In this document: positions 8,269 to 17,684 of the stretch, piece by piece | How the letters are laid out: the number at the start of each line of letters is the position of its first letter | Position numbering within the stretch: the stretch's first letter is position 1 | Assembly (NCBI RefSeq): GCF_000517405.1 | Contig: NZ_CP006568.1 | Location: 3,286,001-3,350,000 of the forward strand | Direction of reading: 5' to 3' | DNA length: 64,000 nt | Source: Candidatus Sodalis pierantonius str. SOPE | GTDB taxonomy: Bacteria; Pseudomonadota; Gammaproteobacteria; Enterobacterales; Enterobacteriaceae | Program-made: the position numbers and the translations under genes | Notes under the pieces: model-generated | The model's database searches: none | Told to the model about the DNA's origin: nothing | Seen by the model: only the letters and a program-made list of their open reading frames with translations

Positions 8269-9468
8269 ATGACGACACCTTTTCACGGCGTCCAGCTTGC
8301 CGACCTTGCGCCTTGGCACGCCGAACTGACCGCCCTGCGGCGCCGGTTCCACCAGCACCCAGAGCTGGCGTTTGCAGAGCATCATACCGCCGCCACGATT
8401 GCGCAATTGCTCGACGAATATGGCTATGACGTCACCACCGGCGTCGCGGGCACGGGGGTTGTCGGCACATTGCGGCTCGGGGACGCCGACCGCGCCATCG
8501 GGCTGCGCGCGGATATGGACGCCCTGCCCATAAATGAAGAAAACACCTTCGACTATCAGAGCCGCCAGCCCGGTATCATGCACGCCTGCGGCCATGACGG
8601 CCATATGACGATGCTTCTGGGCGCGGCGCGTTATCTGGCCGCTACGCGCCGCTTTAACGGCACCCTAAATGTCATTTTTCAACCGGCGGAGGAACGCGGC
8701 TTCGACAGCGGTGGGCAAAGAATGGTCGACGAAGGCCTATTTGGGCGCTTCCCGTGCGACGCCGTTTTCGCCATGCATAATCACCCCGGCAGCCCCTGCG
8801 GACGACTGATGAGCCGGCGCGGCCCGTTTATGGCCGCCGGCGACCGGGTGTTCATTACCATGCGCGGCGTAGGCGGCCATGCGGCGCGGCCGCACCTGGC
8901 GCAGGATCCCGTGGTAGGCGCCGCCAGCATCATCATGGCGCTACAAACGGTGGTGGCGCGAAATGTCCCCCCGGATAAAACGGCGGTGGTCACCATGGGC
9001 ATGCTGCACGGCGGCAAAGCGCTGAATGTGATCCCCGCTGAAGTGCAACTGGGGCTGAGCGTTCGTAGCTTCGATCCGGCCATTCGCGCTCTGCTGCGCC
9101 AACGCATTACCGACATTGTGCAGTTGCAGTCGGCCAGCCTAGGACTGAGCGCCGAAATTAAGTATGTCGAGGGTTATCCGGTGGTCTGCAACAGCGAGGC
9201 GGAAACCACTCTGGCGCTACAGGTGGCCGCGGAATTGGTGGGCGAGGACAATGTGGACGGCGACATGGCTATGCTGACCGGAAGTGAGGATTTCGCCTAC
9301 CTGCTCCAGGCGCGCCCCGACTGCCTGATACGCATCGGCAACGGTGAAGCACAAGCCAATAAGATGTTGCACAACCCGGGCTATGACTTTAACGATAATA
9401 ATCTAGTTACCGGTGCCGCCTACTGGTCACGGCTGGTCGAGCGATACTTGCCGCCGCGCGCGTCCTGA
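8269..9468 (+). CDS. M20-family amidohydrolase (hippurate / N-acyl-amino-acid hydrolase type)
   Basis: A 399-residue M20D metallopeptidase-like enzyme. The binuclear metal ligands of the family are visible: Cys and His in MHACGHDGH (104-112), the Glu pair in QPAEERG, a His in AMHNHPG and the final His in MLHNPGYDFND; the lid domain with GGHAARPH lies between about 185 and 300. These enzymes remove an acyl group from N-acyl amino acids. The start at ATG 8269 has AGGAAGG in front. It is the third gene of the cluster that begins with the DSD1-like pseudogene and looks intact. The exact acyl-amino-acid substrate cannot be read from sequence. Confidence 0.88.
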   Translation: MTTPFHGVQLADLAPWHAELTALRRRFHQHPELAFAEHHTAATIAQLLDEYGYDVTTGVAGTGVVGTLRLGDADRAIGLRADMDALPINEENTFDYQSRQPGIMHACGHDGHMTMLLGAARYLAATRRFNGTLNVIFQPAEERGFDSGGQRMVDEGLFGRFPCDAVFAMHNHPGSPCGRLMSRRGPFMAAGDRVFITMRGVGGHAARPHLAQDPVVGAASIIMALQTVVARNVPPDKTAVVTMGMLHGGKALNVIPAEVQLGLSVRSFDPAIRALLRQRITDIVQLQSASLGLSAEIKYVEGYPVVCNSEAETTLALQVAAELVGEDNVDGDMAMLTGSEDFAYLLQARPDCLIRIGNGEAQANKMLHNPGYDFNDNNLVTGAAYWSRLVERYLPPRAS

Positions 9469-9562
9469 TCCTGGCCGCGGCCCGGCCGGCGCTGGCCGAA
9501 GGGGTCGCGCCGGTCGCCGAGCATGTTGTCCCCTGTTGTCTGACGAACCAATAAGGTTGATT

Positions 9563-9994
9563 ATGACTGAAACATCGCACGTTGCGTTACAGTGCATCAC
9601 CGCCCCGAACGTGCCGCCGCCGGCCGGACACTACTCCCATGCGGTAAAAACGGACAATTGGGTATTCGTGTCGGGCGTATTGCCGGTGACGGTGACGCCC
9701 GAGGCGGATTTTGCCGCGCAGACCGAGGCGGCTCTGCGCCAGTGCCAGCAGATACTGGCGGCAGCGGGATGCGGCTGGCCGCAGGTGGCGCAATGTACCG
9801 CCTATATCGTCGGGATTACACATTGGCCCGTGTTCAATCAACTCTACGCGCACTATCTTCAGCACCATAAGCCGGCCCGGGCGGTAGTGCGCGTGCCGGC
9901 GCTGCATCACGGTTATTTGATTGAGATCCAACTGACGGCGGTAGTTACTTCGCCCCAGTCGCCCCCGCTGGCGGAACGCCACAGGGAGAGTTAA
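9563..9994 (+). CDS. RidA-family enamine/imine deaminase
   Basis: A 143-residue Rid protein. It has GHYSHAVKTDNWVFVSG near the start, the trimer-core ICAxC-like stretch, and the catalytic arginine region PARAVVRVPAL followed by IEIQLTAVV, where the Glu contacts substrate. RidA proteins hydrolyse reactive 2-aminoacrylate-type enamines released by PLP-dependent serine/threonine dehydratases. Its place in a cluster headed by a D-serine/D-threonine-type PLP enzyme fits that role. The start at ATG 9563 follows AAGGTTG. It is 94 bp past the M20 gene. The gene looks intact even though the PLP enzyme is broken. Confidence 0.87.
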   Translation: MTETSHVALQCITAPNVPPPAGHYSHAVKTDNWVFVSGVLPVTVTPEADFAAQTEAALRQCQQILAAAGCGWPQVAQCTAYIVGITHWPVFNQLYAHYLQHHKPARAVVRVPALHHGYLIEIQLTAVVTSPQSPPLAERHRES

Positions 9995-10024
9995 GTTCGC
10001 AGTTGAAATGGATCTAATGCAGCT

Positions 10025-10777
10025 ATGATTGTGTCTGAATTGTTGTGCTGTCTTATTCTGGGCGTTGGGCTGGGAATTTGCGGCGGTATGCTGGGCATCG
10101 GCGGCGACTTGATCGCTATCCCGGTGTTAAGCCTGTTGTTCCACATGGATCAGCTTCTCGCCCAGGGTACCGCGCTGATTATGGTAACGCCCAATGTGCT
10201 GATCGGGTTTCTGCTCTACCGCCAACGCAACCATATCGATTTGCGGCAAACCTTCAAACTTTGTCTGTTCGCCACCGTATCCGCCTGGTTCGCCGCGCAA
10301 ATGGCGTCGGCCATGCCCGTCGACGGGTTGCAAAAGGCGTTTGCCGCGTTTTTGCTGCTGCTTGCGGCCTATTACCTTTGGCAGTGGTTCGACAGCCACC
10401 GCCATCCGGTCGCCGCCGCCGTTCTATCCGCCCGGTTTTTACCGCTGCTCGGCATTGCGAGCGGGTTTATGTCGGGCATTTTCACCGTTGGCGGCGGGTT
10501 GGTGGTAGTACCGGCGCTGGTGTCGCTGTTCGGCTTTAGCCAGACGCAGGCGCAGGGGATCGCCCTGGCGTTGGTCGTCCCCGGGGCTCTGGCGGCGCTG
10601 TTTTCCTACGCGCTGGCCGGCAACGCGGATTGGAGCATCGGACTGCCGCTGGCGCTGGGCGACATCGGCAGCGTCTCCTGGGACGTGGCCCTGGCGCACA
10701 AGCTGCCCGTGATGTGGCTAAAATTTGCCTTTTGTATGGTGCTGATCGGCGTGGCGATCGCGATGCTGGCGGCCTGA
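10025..10777 (+). CDS. TauE/SafE-family sulfite/organosulfonate-type membrane exporter
   Basis: A 250-residue protein with eight hydrophobic segments arranged as two similar halves, each opening with a glycine-rich motif (GVGLGICGGMLGIGGDLIAIPVL near residue 12 and GIASGFMSGIFTVGGGLVVVPAL near 142), the hallmark of the TauE/SafE family. Members export sulfite, sulfoacetate or organic acids; the substrate here is unknown. It begins 30 bp after the RidA gene, so it is probably the last gene of that operon. No defect is visible. Confidence 0.85.
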   Translation: MIVSELLCCLILGVGLGICGGMLGIGGDLIAIPVLSLLFHMDQLLAQGTALIMVTPNVLIGFLLYRQRNHIDLRQTFKLCLFATVSAWFAAQMASAMPVDGLQKAFAAFLLLLAAYYLWQWFDSHRHPVAAAVLSARFLPLLGIASGFMSGIFTVGGGLVVVPALVSLFGFSQTQAQGIALALVVPGALAALFSYALAGNADWSIGLPLALGDIGSVSWDVALAHKLPVMWLKFAFCMVLIGVAIAMLAA

Positions 10778-11109
10778 GCATGGCGCGGTAACGACGAGGC
10801 GATAGACGCCGCTATAGCGACGCCGACCCTACCGACCCAGCGGCGGCGATCGCGCAAGCTCCGCATTACAGTTACACAGACCCTGGGCAGTCTTTCCTAA
10901 TCTTGACGATCGCGTTCAGGACGCGCCTGTTTTTATAAAAAGAGTATAATCAATAAATTAAAATAATCTAGTTGATTCTTTACGTAGACACCGTTTGTCT
11001 CCCGACTTATCAAACAAGGGATATTTAGTGTGTAAAATTACACAGTTATCACATTTCATTTGCATTGAAAGTGTTTTAATCAGTTCACCTTCCTTAATGA
11101 GAACTGACT
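10778..11109. other. Intergenic region ahead of the PTS operon
   Basis: No gene. The last 180 bp are A+T-rich and hold a near-perfect palindrome (listed separately) and a TATAAT at about 10945, consistent with promoter and activator sites for the PTS genes that start at 11110. No clear terminator follows the TauE-type gene. Confidence 0.4.
11029..11044. promoter_or_regulatory. CRP-like palindrome upstream of the PTS operon
   Basis: TGTGTAAAATTACACA has two 7-base inverted arms around AA. It matches the CRP consensus TGTGA-N6-TCACA at four of five positions in each arm. It lies 66 bp before the IIB gene, a usual distance for catabolite activation of a sugar PTS. It could instead be the operator of a local regulator. 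Confidence 0.4.
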
Positions 11110-11385
11110 ATGAAACACATGATGATCTGTTGTGGCGCCGGCGTAGCGACCAGTACCGTCGCGCTGAAAAAACTGGAAACCTATCTGGCGACGGAAGGGT
11201 TGCTTGACAAGGTGAGAATTTCGCAAGGCACGGTGGCCGAGGCCGCCACGCGCAGCGACCTGGATTTTATCGTCTCCACCTCGCCCGCCAAAGTGGCGGT
11301 GCCGGTGATTAATGCGCTGCCGCTGTTGACCGGCATGGGCACCGATAAGGTATTTGAGAGCGTTAAAGCCCAAATCCTGGGCTGA
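11110..11385 (+). CDS. gatB: PTS galactitol-type EIIB component
   Basis: A 91-residue IIB subunit of the galactitol/arabitol PTS type. The phosphorylated cysteine lies in the P-loop-like MICCGAGVATST (residues 6-16), followed by a four-strand Rossmann-like fold (DFIVSTSPAKV, PVINALPLLTGMG). In the cytoplasm it takes phosphate from IIA and gives it to the sugar moved by IIC. It is the first gene of IIB-IIC-IIA. The sugar is not certain: GatB-like proteins also serve other polyols. The symbol reflects family only. The gene is intact, while IIC is not. Confidence 0.8.
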   Translation: MKHMMICCGAGVATSTVALKKLETYLATEGLLDKVRISQGTVAEAATRSDLDFIVSTSPAKVAVPVINALPLLTGMGTDKVFESVKAQILG

Positions 11386-11395
11386 GGATCCCGCC

Positions 11396-12694
11396 ATGTT
11401 TATTATCGACTACATCATCAGCACCGGCGCATCGGTGATGATGCCGCTTATCTTTATTATGCTGGGTCTCATTTTGCGCCTGCGAATATCGCAGGCCATC
11501 AAGGCCGGCCTGATGGTGGGTATTGGCTTTATCGGTCTGAGCATCACCGTCAATTTGATGATTGATTCCCTCACGCCGGTCAGCCATGCCATCGTCAACC
11601 GTTTCGGTCTCAACCTGACCGCGCTGAATATGGGATGGCCCGCCGCCGCCGCGGTGGCGATGGGTACTCGGGTGGGCGCCCTGGTGATCCCGGTGTGCGT
11701 CGCGCTGAATGTCTTAATGCTGTACACCAAAACCACGCGCATCCTGAACGTCGATATTTGGAACCTCTGGCACCACTCCTTTGCCGGCTCGCTGGTGGCC
11801 ATTATCACCGATAATCTGTGGCTGGGGCTGTTCGCGGCGGTGCTCAACTGTGCCATCACGATGGTTATCGCCGATCGCACCAGCAAAGACGTAGAAAAAT
11901 ATCTCAGCCTACCGGGCATTTCCGTTCCCCATGGCTTCTCTGCCTCGTTCGTTCCCGCCGCCTGGTTGGTGAACTTTGTAGTGGATCGCATCCCTTACGT
12001 GCGCGACATCAAAATCGATACCGAGGTGATCCAGCGCCGCCTGTCCGTCCTGGGGGATCCGGCTTCCCTAGGAGCCATCATCGGCGGCGTGCTGGCAATT
12101 ATCGCCGGCGTGGAGGTGAAAGCGATTTTACAAACCGCAATTACCATGGCCTCGGTCATAACCATCATCCCGTAGATGGCGAAAATGCTGATGGAGGGCG
12201 TCTATCCCATCAGCGAACGCATCCAGGAAATCGCCCAGGCGCGCGCCGGCTCTTTCGGGCAGATATCTATTGGCCTAGACTCCGCGGTCAGCGTCGGCCA
12301 CCCGGTTACGCTGTCGGTATCGATGGTGATGATACCGATTATGTTGGTGCTGGCGGCGATCATTCCCGGCAATGAATTCCTGCCGTTCGCCTCGCTCACC
12401 GGTTTGCCGTTCGCCTTTGTGCTCGTGACCGCCGTTTGTCGCGGCGATATGTTTCGCACGCTGCTAACCGGTCTGTTGACCTTAAGTCTGGCGCTATTAA
12501 TCGGTACTAACCTGGCGCCGCTGGTGACCAGCACCGCCGTCAGCACCGGCTTCTCGCTGCCCAACGGCGCCTCCAGCATCAGCAGCGTTGACTATGCCGG
12601 CGCCATGCTGCCCTGGGCGATGATTCAAGGATTTAAATTCAAAGTGGTGGGCGTTGTGGTCCTCACCGTGATAACCCTGCTGCTGGCGCTATGA
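11396..12694 (+). pseudogene. gatC: PTS galactitol-type EIIC permease, split by an in-frame amber codon
   Basis: The membrane-spanning sugar channel of the GatC family. The first 259 codons (FIIDYIISTGASVMMPLIFI onward) run to TAG at 12173-12175, and the family sequence continues in the same frame from the very next codon (MAKMLMEGVYPISERIQEI) to 12694. No base is lost, so a single substitution broke it. The ATG right after TAG could allow weak restart, but each half has only part of the membrane fold. The same frame continues beyond TGA at 12692-12694 to a second TGA at 12773-12775 that overlaps the gatA start as ATGA; the 12692 stop may therefore be a second nonsense mutation. Start ATG 11396 follows AGGA. 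Confidence 0.8.
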
Positions 12695-12771
12695 AATCGG
12701 CGCAAGATTTTGCAAGAAGCCCGGGAGCTGGCGCAGGCGCAGCAGGCTGAAACCCATGTGGAGAACGCATC

Positions 12772-13227
12772 ATGATGTTTAGCGAACGCCGCGTCATCGT
12801 GGTTGACCAGCCAATCAGCCGGGAGCAATTACTGACGCTGTTGGCGGATAGCCTGCTCGCTGATGGCCTGGTCAAAGACAGCTTTCTTGGCGGCGTACTG
12901 GCGCGCGAGCGGGAATACCCCACCGGCATCGATATGGAAACCCATGCCATCGCCATTCCGCATACCGAATATGAGCATGTCAATAAAACCGGTTTCGCGG
13001 TTGCCATCAACCGCGCCGGTGTGGCGTTCCAGCGCACCGACGATCCGGAGCAACAGGTCAAACCGGCGATCGTGGTGCTGATGGCCATCGATCCGACCTG
13101 CGAGAAAGTCGCGATTATCCAATCGCTGTTCGCCCTGCTGGCGGATGTTGATGCAGTGAACAAAATCAGCGAATACTCACCGGCAGAGATAGCGAAAACA
13201 TTCTCGCAGGCCATCACAACTCGTTAG
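12772..13227 (+). CDS. gatA: PTS EIIA component (mannitol/fructose-type, GatA-like)
   Basis: A 151-residue PTS_EIIA type-2 domain. The phosphoryl-accepting histidine is H64 in AIAIPHTEYEHV, and the later AIVVLMAIDP strand is typical. It passes phosphate from HPr to the IIB cysteine. Its ATG overlaps a TGA in the frame of the preceding IIC gene (ATGA), suggesting original translational coupling; GAGAACG precedes the start. The order here is IIB-IIC-IIA with no polyol dehydrogenase or kinase gene in the cluster. The gene is intact. Confidence 0.85.
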   Translation: MMFSERRVIVVDQPISREQLLTLLADSLLADGLVKDSFLGGVLAREREYPTGIDMETHAIAIPHTEYEHVNKTGFAVAINRAGVAFQRTDDPEQQVKPAIVVLMAIDPTCEKVAIIQSLFALLADVDAVNKISEYSPAEIAKTFSQAITTR

Positions 13228-13228
13228 A

Positions 13229-13594
13229 ATGGGAGACGGTCAAAGCGCAAAGGGGAAGACGGCGGTGAATAAAGCCATGTTGAGGGTAAGCCAGGTGATC
13301 GACATCGCCATGGTGAGCCGCAAAACCGTTTACAATGTCATCAACAGCGAGCGGTTGAAATATCAACTGGTGTTCCAGAACAATCGTCAGGTGCGGATGT
13401 TCCATCAGGACGATGTGCTGGACGCCTTCCCCAAAGCCAACCGTGCCGCGCTGGAAGTGCAGGCGCTACAGTAGGAAGTCGAGCGCCTGAAATTCGCGTT
13501 ATCCGAACTGCAAAAAGCCGTTGAGGCCATGGATCCACCGGCACGCACGGAAATGACCGAGGCACGTTTCACGCCCAAAACGCCGGCGAAATAG
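13229..13594 (+). pseudogene. Small helix-turn-helix (excisionase/MerR-like) protein with in-frame amber codon
   Basis: The frame starts near GTG 13265 (GGGGAAG upstream) and encodes a DNA-binding fold: LRVSQVIDIAMVSRKTVYNV, a short wing and MFHQDDVLDAF, like HTH_17/excisionase modules. TAG at 13472-13474 interrupts it after ALEVQALQ, but the frame stays open with coding character (EVERLKFALSELQKAVEAMD, a likely coiled-coil) to TAG at 13592-13594. About 110 residues would be made without the amber codon. I do not recognise the family. It follows gatA by one base, and could regulate the PTS genes. Confidence 0.5.
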
Positions 13595-13620
13595 GCACCG
13601 TTCGCCGGCAAACATCCCGG

Positions 13621-14382
13621 CTAGGCGGTGAACCCGCCGTTCACCTCAATCACCGAGCCGATAATGAAGCCCGCCCCCGGCCCCGCCAGGAACACAATCG
13701 TCGCCGTCACCTCTTCAAGGGTTGCATAGCGCGGTATCGCAAAGGTTTTCAGCAACCCAGGCGGCAGTTTGCCTTGTGAATTCGCCGCCATATCGGTATC
13801 CATGACCCCCGCCTGCACCACATTGACGGTAATATTGCGCGCACCGAGATCGCGCGCGGCGCCCCGGCTATAAGCAACGATGGCGGCCTTACTCGCCGCA
13901 TAGTCCGTGGTCCCCGCAAAGGCGACGCGCGCACCCAGGCCAGATTCGACCGAAATTATCCGCCCCACTTCGGGTAACACTTTGACCGCGGCGCGGATGG
14001 TAGCGATAACGCCATGGGTATTGATCGCCCATTACCTATCCATCACGGCGTTGTCGATCGCCGGATCGTCTATCTTATGGCCCTGCCAGGCCACGGCGGC
14101 ATTGTTGACCAGTATGTCGAGTTGACCGAACCGATCCACAACCTGCTGGATCAGCCGCATCGGCGCTGCAGGGTCCCCTTGGTCCGCCTGAAACGCTGCG
14201 GCCCGAACCCCGCTTTTTTGCAGCTTAGCCACCACGGCCGCCGCCTTATCCGCGGACGCGACATAACTTATGGCAACATCCGCGCCCTGCGCCGCCAACG
14301 CGGCCGCGGTGGCGGCTCCCAACCCGCGTGAACCGCCGGTAATCAAGGCAACTTTGCCAGAAAGCGTGTTATTCATCATCAA
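13621..14382 (-). pseudogene. Short-chain dehydrogenase/reductase, one in-frame ochre codon
   Basis: A classical SDR of about 253 codons. The NAD(P)-binding TGGSRGLGAA is near residue 16, the NNA motif near 92, the catalytic Tyr-x-x-x-Lys in DYAASKAAIVAY and the C-terminal GSVIEVNGGF are all present. TAA at 14032-14034 splits it (MDR-stop-WAINTHGVIATIRA); CAA to TAA is the simplest cause, since the family has Gln or similar before WAIN. No frameshift is visible. It is divergent from a TetR gene, which probably controlled it. Substrate unknown. The N-terminal half alone lacks the catalytic residues. Confidence 0.85.
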
Positions 14383-14515
14383 ACCCCTGAGTTTTACCCT
14401 ACCTGATAGAAAAGGAAATGGAATGCACTACAGAACCGGCAGCCCCCCCTATCCCGAGCGTTTTTTGGAAATTGAGGCGATCGCTTTCGCCGGTTGTGGT
14501 TTACAGTAAATAAAA

Positions 14516-14542
14516 TATCGATCGTTACTGTATCGAACGGTA
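14516..14542. promoter_or_regulatory. Direct repeat between the SDR and TetR genes, possible TetR operator
   Basis: TATCGA-n-CG-n-TA occurs twice, at 14516 and 14531, exactly 15 bp apart, in the region between the divergent SDR pseudogene and the TetR-family gene. The position fits an operator used by the neighbouring TetR protein. There is no other support. Confidence 0.3.
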
Positions 14543-14608
14543 GGTTATTGTACAAAGGGCGTCAAGCGTTTTATAATGACCATTACTGAATTAAAGGATG
14601 GGCAGGTT

Positions 14609-15217
14609 GTGGGAAGACATAAACAGTTCGATGAAGGCGAGGCGCTTGACGCGGCGTTGGCCGTTTTCTGGCAGAAAAGTTATGAAGGCGCCTCGTTTGA
14701 TGATTTGACCAAGGCCACGGGCGTCGCCCGTCCCGGCCTTTACGCTGCGTTTGGCAATAAGGCATCGCTGTTTGGCAAGGCCCTTGACCTTTATCAAACA
14801 AAATATATGTGCTTCATGACGGAAGCGTTGGATGCGCCTACCTCATTAAAGGTGGTGGAACATATGCTGCGCGGCGCCCTGGCGCTCCATACCCTTGACG
14901 CCGCACACCCGGGTTGCCTGGGCATTAACGGCGCCCTCGCCTGTTCGGATGACGCCGAAGCCATTCGTCGCGAACTGGTACGCCGGCGCGAGTTGGCGCA
15001 AGCGTTACTAGCCCAACGTTTTGAGCGGGCGAAGGCGGAGGACGATTTGCCGGCGTGGGTGAACCCCGCGCATTCGGCATTCTATGTTATGACCGTTTCG
15101 CAGGGTATGGCGGTGCAGGCAAAGGCCGGCGCGTCGAAGGACGCGTTGGCGGGACTGGTCAATCACGTGCTCAGCACCTGGCCATCCTCTAAGGCGGAGT
15201 GCGGCGAGCAGCGCTGA
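14609..15217 (+). CDS. TetR-family transcriptional repressor
   Basis: A 202-residue TetR protein. The HTH occupies residues 5-52 (EALDAALAVFW, FDDLTKATGVARPGLYAAFGNKASLF), then a mostly helical ligand domain with a Cys/His region LHTLDAAHPGCLGI similar to TetR_C subfamilies that control SDR or efflux genes. I place the start at GTG 14609 because AAAGGATGG lies upstream and the protein then opens like its relatives (GRHKQFDEGEALDAAL); ATG 14576 lacks a ribosome site. It is divergent from the broken SDR gene, its likely target. It appears intact. Confidence 0.82.
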   Translation: MGRHKQFDEGEALDAALAVFWQKSYEGASFDDLTKATGVARPGLYAAFGNKASLFGKALDLYQTKYMCFMTEALDAPTSLKVVEHMLRGALALHTLDAAHPGCLGINGALACSDDAEAIRRELVRRRELAQALLAQRFERAKAEDDLPAWVNPAHSAFYVMTVSQGMAVQAKAGASKDALAGLVNHVLSTWPSSKAECGEQR

Positions 15218-15343
15218 AGCAAGCGCGTATGCCCTTGATGGTCGCGCTATGGCGGCACGCCCGGCGTGCCGCCAACTTGCCCGAGCACGCCTACCGCCGA
15301 CTCTCCGTTAAAACCGCCCTGGGCATCACACTTTTCACGCCCG

Positions 15344-16123
15344 TTAGGCCGTGGGGATTGTGCCCCCGTCGATCACGTATTCCGTACCGGAAATCGCCGC
15401 CGCCAGGGGTGATGCCAGGAACGCAATAAGATGGGCAACCTCAGCAGGCGTCGACGGCCGCCCGAGCGGAATGCCGCCGAGGGCGTTCATGATGATGCGT
15501 TTTACCCTTCGTAGTCAGTCCCCGCCTGCCGCGCAAGCCGTTCGGCTAGGGCCACGGCGGCCTCGGTTTCTATCCACCCCGGCGCCACACGTACCACCCG
15601 AATGCCTTGCGGTGTCACTTCTTTTGACAAACTCTTGCTGTAGGTCGATAGCGCGGCTTTAGCGGCGGCATAGGCCGTGGTCGATTCGGGTAAAGGCAGC
15701 GCACGCTGGACTGATGTCACGTGAATGATAACCCCCTTCTTTCTGCGCCAACATCGCAGGCAACAGCGCGCGATCCAGCCGTACGGCGGGCAGGAGGTTG
15801 AGGTTCAGTTCCCGCTGCCACGCCTCCTCACCCAGCGCCGCGAATCCCCCTGCTGGCGCTGACGAACCGCCTAAGACATGCACAATGACGTCCACTCCTC
15901 CAAGGTGGCTACCGACGGCCCTGGCTACGGCGTCACAGCCTTCATAGGTGGTCAAATCGGCGGCGACAAAAAATTCCGCCGGCGTATCGTCCGGCTGATG
16001 ACGCGCGCTAGTGAGCACCCTGGCACCAAGTTGTTGCATGAGTTGAACCACCGCCATGCCTACGCCTTTGGTCCCCGAGGTCACCAGGACGCGCTGACCT
16101 TGTAGTTGCAAATCCCACTTCAT
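15344..16123 (-). pseudogene. Second short-chain dehydrogenase, multiple frameshifts
   Basis: Starts MKWDLQLQGQRVLVTSGTKGVGMA (ATG 16123) with a variant NAD-binding motif and runs in frame to about 15725, where the frame shifts inside the segment before the catalytic Tyr (TTAYAAAKAALSTYSKSLSKE, second frame 15502-15720). A further break near 15500 separates the end, IMNALGGIPLGRPSTPAEVAH to VIDGGTIPTA with stop TAA 15344-15346. All SDR landmarks are therefore present but in three frames. It was the second gene after the SnoaL-like gene upstream, in an operon divergent from the HxlR regulator at 18302. Confidence 0.8.
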
Positions 16124-16369
16124 CGGCGGCACAACATTCGCGACCACCCGGTCCCCTCGCCCCGGCCGCCCTACGTCCCGAGGAGCAACGCGGTAGGGGT
16201 AGGCCTGCTGCGCCGCTGGCCGCCAAGACGAGATAGCGTCGCGGCCTTGATAGGCCTGTCTCTCATCCGAAACGGCAGCATTAGGCGCAAAACAGGCGGT
16301 CAAACGGGCAATTTCCGCATCGTTGTTCACGGTAAAGGAGGTCTTAAATGCTTCGGGTGCAGATTCCGA

Positions 16370-17684
16370 GACCCTGTACACGATTCTGTGTAAATGCCTT
16401 TTCTCAGAAGTGACCGTCCAGGCGGTCACCGAACTCGATAATAAAGCGGCTCATTGCCATGCGCCAGTCCCTCAAAGGCATTGTCCATTTCTGTGAGGCC
16501 GCCTGTATCGCCAGCCACACCACCTTTTTCACTGCGTCGTCGGTCGGGAACACCTTGCGCTTTTTGATGGCATGCCGGATCACGCTGTTTAACGACTCGA
16601 TGGCGTTGGTCGTGTAGATCACCTTGCGGATGTCCGTTGGGTAGGCAAAGAACGTGGCCAGATTGGCCCAGTTTGCCTGCCAGCTTCGACTTATTTGCGG
16701 GTAGCGGATGTCCCAGGCACTGGAGAACGCTTCCAGCGCCTGCAAGCCGGCATCTTCCGTAGGGGCCTGATAAATAGCTTTCAGGTCGCGGGTGACGGCC
16801 TTGTAGTCCTTCCAGGAGACGAACCGCAGGCTGTTGCGCACCATATGCACGATACACAGCTGGAGCCGCGCCTCCGGATACACCTCGTTAATAGCGTCAG
16901 GGAAACCTTTCAGCCCGTCTACGCAGGCGATAAGGATATCGTTCAGGCCGCGGTTTTTCAGCTCTGTCAGCACGTTCAGCCAGAACTTTGCGCCTTCATT
17001 TTCGGCCAGCCACATACCTAGCAACTCTTTCTAGCCTTCGATGTTGATGCCCAGCGCCAGGAACACAGATTTGTTGATGATGCGGCTGTCCTGCCGGACT
17101 TTTAGAACGATACAGTCAAGATAAACAATGGGATAGACTGCATCCAGAGGCCGGTTTTGCCATTCGACAACCTGCTCCATGACCGCATCGGTGACCTTTG
17201 AGACCAGCGCCGGCGAGACATCGGCGTCATACAGCTCTTTGAACGCGGCGGCGATCTCGCGGGTGGTCATCCCTTTAGCGTACAACGATAAAATCTGGTT
17301 ATCCATCCCGGTAATCCGGGTCTGGTTCTTCTTCACCAGTTGCGGTTCAAAGGAACCGTCACGATCGCGCGGAGTACGCAGCGCCAGCGGGCCATCGCCA
17401 GTGGTAACGGTTTTTGTGGAATAGCCGTTGCGGGCGTTGGTCCCCGGTTTAGGCTGATTTTTATCGTAGCCGAGGTGATGGGTCATTTCGGCATTGAGAG
17501 CTGCTTCGACGCTGATTTTTTTCAGCAGCCGATCGAAGTGACTGAGATCTTCAGGGGTTTTGAGATTTTTGGCCAGTTCGTTAGCCAGAGCCTACAACTG
17601 TTTTTCGTCCATAAATTAACCTGTTTTTGATGTTGGATTGAACATATCAAAATCAGGCAAATACACAAATTTCTAAACAGGCTC
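16370..17684 (-). mobile_element. IS256-type element, copy A (1315 bp)
   Basis: Ends GACCCTGTACACG (16370) and, on the other strand, GAGCCTGTTTAGAAA (17684) are imperfect inverted repeats. The length, 1315 bp, equals that of copies at 42782-44096 and of the reassembled copy at 42208-47450. There is no 8-bp duplication, in keeping with a deletion beside it. It carries an inactive transposase gene. Confidence 0.9.
16404..17612 (-). pseudogene. IS256-family transposase, two nonsense codons
   Basis: Same 402-codon gene as the intact copy at 42854-44062 (mutator/IS256 DDE transposase). Two CAG codons have become TAG: codon 7 (seen at 17592-17594 as CTA on the plus strand) and one near 17030 (EG-stop-KELLGMW). 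The rest matches almost base for base, including the catalytic Asp in CVDGLKGFPDAIN and Glu in TTNAIESLNSV. It cannot make a full product. Confidence 0.9.

Noticed and set aside
11029..11044. Palindrome as an FNR site
   Set aside because: The FNR pattern TTGAT-N4-ATCAA is not met; CRP fits better.
12173..12175. In-frame TAG/TGA codons as recoding (suppression, selenocysteine or pyrrolysine)
   Set aside because: All three stops occur, mixed with frameshifts and deletions in unrelated accessory genes; housekeeping genes end normally, and no recoding element was seen.
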